From Pseudomonas fontis (GTDB lineage Bacteria; Pseudomonadota; Gammaproteobacteria; Pseudomonadales; Pseudomonadaceae), in assembly GCF_028656955.1 (NCBI RefSeq), contig NZ_JAMDGY010000080.1, positions 27,007-91,006 of the forward strand: a stretch of DNA of 64,000 nt, read 5' to 3'. The translations under genes were made by a program, and so were the position numbers. Positions 62,688-64,000 of the stretch are shown piece by piece (position 1 is the stretch's first letter; each line of letters begins with the position of its first letter). Under the pieces are notes generated by a model. It was not told where the DNA came from. It saw only the letters and a list, made by a program, of their open reading frames with translations, and made no database searches.

Positions 62688-63845
62688 ATGCTCAAGGCTC
62701 TGCGTTACGTTGGCTGGCCACTTTTCACTGGCGTGCTGGTCGCCCTGCTGGTGATCCAGCGCTTCCCCCAATGGGTCGGCCTGCCCAGCCAGGACGTCAA
62801 CCTGCAACAGGCGCCGAAAACCTCGCAGGTCATCCCGGGGCCGGTGTCCTATGCCGACGCGGTCAGCCACGCGGCCCCGGCGGTAGCCAACCTGTACACC
62901 ACCAAGGTGGTGAACAAGAGCGCCCATCCCCTGTTTGAAGACCCGCAGTTCCGCCGATTCTTCGGCGACAACCTGCCCAAGCAACGGCGCTGGGAGTCGA
63001 GCCTGGGTTCGGCGGTGATCATGAGCCCGGAAGGCTACCTGCTGACCAACAACCACGTGACCTCCGGTGCCGACCAGATCGTGGTGGCGCTCAAGGACGG
63101 CCGCGAAACCCTGGCGCGGGTGATTGGCAGCGACCCGGAAACCGACCTGGCGGTGTTGAAGATCGACCTCAAGGACCTGCCGGCCATCACCATTGGCCGC
63201 TCCGACAACATTCGCATCGGTGACGTGGCGCTGGCCATCGGCAACCCGTTCGGGGTCGGCCAGACCGTGACCATGGGCATCATCAGCGCCACCGGGCGCA
63301 ACCAGCTGGGCCTGAACACCTACGAGGACTTCATCCAGACTGACGCGGCGATCAACCCGGGCAACTCCGGTGGTGCACTGGTGGACGCCAACGGCAACCT
63401 CACCGGGATCAACACGGCGATCTTCTCCAAGTCCGGGGGCTCGCAAGGCATCGGCTTTGCCATTCCGACCAAGCTGGCGCTGGAGGTGATGAAGTCGATC
63501 ATCGAGCATGGCCAGGTGATTCGTGGCTGGCTGGGTATTGAGGTGCAGCCGCTGAGCCAGGAGCTGGCCGAGTCGTTCGGCATGCAGGGGCGCCCGGGCA
63601 TCGTGGTGGCGGGGATTTTCCGTGATGGCCCGGCGCAGAAGGCCGGTTTGCAGTTGGGGGACGTGATCCTGAGCATCAATGGCGAGCCTTCCGGTGATGG
63701 CCGTCGCTCGATGAACCAGGTGGCGCGGACCAAGCCGAACGACAAGATCGCGATTGAAGTGATCCGCAATGGAAACCTGCTGGAGCCGGCTGCCGAGGTG
63801 GGGCTGAGGCTGGCTGCGGAACAGCTTGGCCTGCTAGCACAGTGA
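62688..63845 (+). CDS. algW: Periplasmic serine protease AlgW (DegS homologue)
   Basis: 385-aa trypsin-like protease anchored by one N-terminal helix (about residues 10-26). Catalytic triad H123 (LLTNNHVTSGAD), D153 (DPETDLAVLKI) and S227 (NPGNSGGAL), followed by one PDZ domain (about 290-370). AlgW cleaves the anti-sigma factor MucA in the envelope-stress cascade that releases AlgU. ATG 62688 starts the anchor; a 708-aa frame extending back to 61719 is spurious. The last 31 bp before the final Gln codon recur at the window edge (see 63970-64000). Confidence 0.96.
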   Translation: MLKALRYVGWPLFTGVLVALLVIQRFPQWVGLPSQDVNLQQAPKTSQVIPGPVSYADAVSHAAPAVANLYTTKVVNKSAHPLFEDPQFRRFFGDNLPKQRRWESSLGSAVIMSPEGYLLTNNHVTSGADQIVVALKDGRETLARVIGSDPETDLAVLKIDLKDLPAITIGRSDNIRIGDVALAIGNPFGVGQTVTMGIISATGRNQLGLNTYEDFIQTDAAINPGNSGGALVDANGNLTGINTAIFSKSGGSQGIGFAIPTKLALEVMKSIIEHGQVIRGWLGIEVQPLSQELAESFGMQGRPGIVVAGIFRDGPAQKAGLQLGDVILSINGEPSGDGRRSMNQVARTKPNDKIAIEVIRNGNLLEPAAEVGLRLAAEQLGLLAQ

Positions 63846-63880
63846 TCGAACAAAGGCTCTGGGTTGTTCACCAGGGCCCC

Positions 63881-63953
63881 ATCGCCGGCAAGGCCGGCTC
63901 CCACAGAAGCCTCAGCGCTGCTGAAACCTGTGGGAGCCGGCTTTGCCGGCGAT
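63881..63953. repeat. REP pair downstream of algW
   Basis: Inverted REP units 63881-63906 and 63928-63953 of the GCCGGC subtype, with one mismatch, separated by 21 nt. Confidence 0.9.
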
Positions 63954-63969
63954 GCTTTTAGTGCAGGAT

Positions 63970-64000
63970 CTGGCTGAGGAACAGCTTGGCCTGCTAGCAC
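63970..64000 (+). repeat. Imperfect duplicate of the algW 3' end
   Basis: 31 bp matching 63810-63840 (inside algW, ending one codon before the stop) with a single mismatch (A at 63977 for C at 63817). The offset is exactly 160 bp and spans the REP pair. The repeat reaches the window edge, so its true right end is not visible. Confidence 0.9.

Larger units (their letters stand above)
63846..64000. other. Region downstream of algW to the window edge
   Basis: 155 bp without a gene. It holds an inverted REP pair (63881-63906 and 63928-63953) and then an imperfect copy of the end of algW (63970-64000). Confidence 0.8.

Noticed and set aside
61719..63845. 708-aa frame running through the NIF3 region into algW
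   Set aside because: Its first 323 codons are the antisense shadow of the NIF3 gene and intergenic DNA; only the part from ATG 62688 has homology, signal anchor and protease motifs.

Overview
The window is about 64 kb of GC-rich, densely packed chromosome from a fluorescent Pseudomonas, most likely of the P. putida group. This rests on gene content and order (rpoN-hpf-ptsN-rapZ-ptsO; the iron-regulated fagA-fumC-orfX-sodA operon; mreBCD-maf-rng-yhdP-tldD; gatCAB; roxSR next to dpp/opdP; a cysNC fusion; algW), on cognate protein motifs, and on the typical Pseudomonas REP repeats (cores resembling GTGGGAGCCGGC or GTGGGAGCGGGC) between genes. I see no tRNA, rRNA, CRISPR array, IS element or prophage.

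Layout. 1-2362 (+): the 3' end of rpoN and the nitrogen-PTS cluster. 2371-6919 (-): a Fur-boxed operon for oxidative stress and metal metabolism (fagA, fumC, a helical orfX, Mn-type sodA, a ZIP transporter), followed by a hexapeptide acetyltransferase. 7061-20235: pmbA (-) and darP/yjgA (+), then a long minus-strand run mreB-mreC-mreD-maf-rng-yhdP-nitrilase-tldD for cell shape, envelope and RNA/protein processing. 20438-23650 (+): gatCAB. 23803-25670 (+): a short RlpA-like lipoprotein, a CaCA-family cation antiporter and a PcaC-like protein. 25698-28065 (-): an AroP-like permease and an AEC-family carrier. 28258-30065 (+): a zinc-phospholipase-C-like protein and a 62-aa protein behind a strong sigma70-like promoter with a textbook LexA operator. 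30168-31984 (-): roxSR. 32183-43824 (+): a SIMPL-domain protein, then a di/tripeptide uptake locus with three substrate-binding proteins, an OprD-family porin and dppBCDF. 43960-47748 (+): an AraC-type regulator, an FAD amine oxidase-like enzyme, a cupin and a PotF-like binding protein. 47852-49435 (-): prfC. 49768-53208 (+): an OpuC/ProU-type osmoprotectant ABC importer. 53312-58531 (-): a giant 1739-aa protein with leucine-rich repeats and a C-terminal NEL-type E3 ubiquitin ligase domain. 58717-62447 (-): NIF3, cysD and cysNC. 62688-63845 (+): algW.

Most of the window is conserved core genome. The most unusual items are the LexA-controlled phospholipase-like operon, the NEL ubiquitin-ligase-like effector gene lying where I recall synteny with P. 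putida KT2440 breaking, two genes (mreC and the antiporter) whose best-supported start codon is ATT, a calcium-antiporter homologue with Gln in place of the usual acidic residue in its first alpha repeat, and an imperfect duplicate of the last 31 bp of algW coding sequence (stop codon not included) at the right edge. Protein family names come from reading translations and remembered family motifs; no database search was run.
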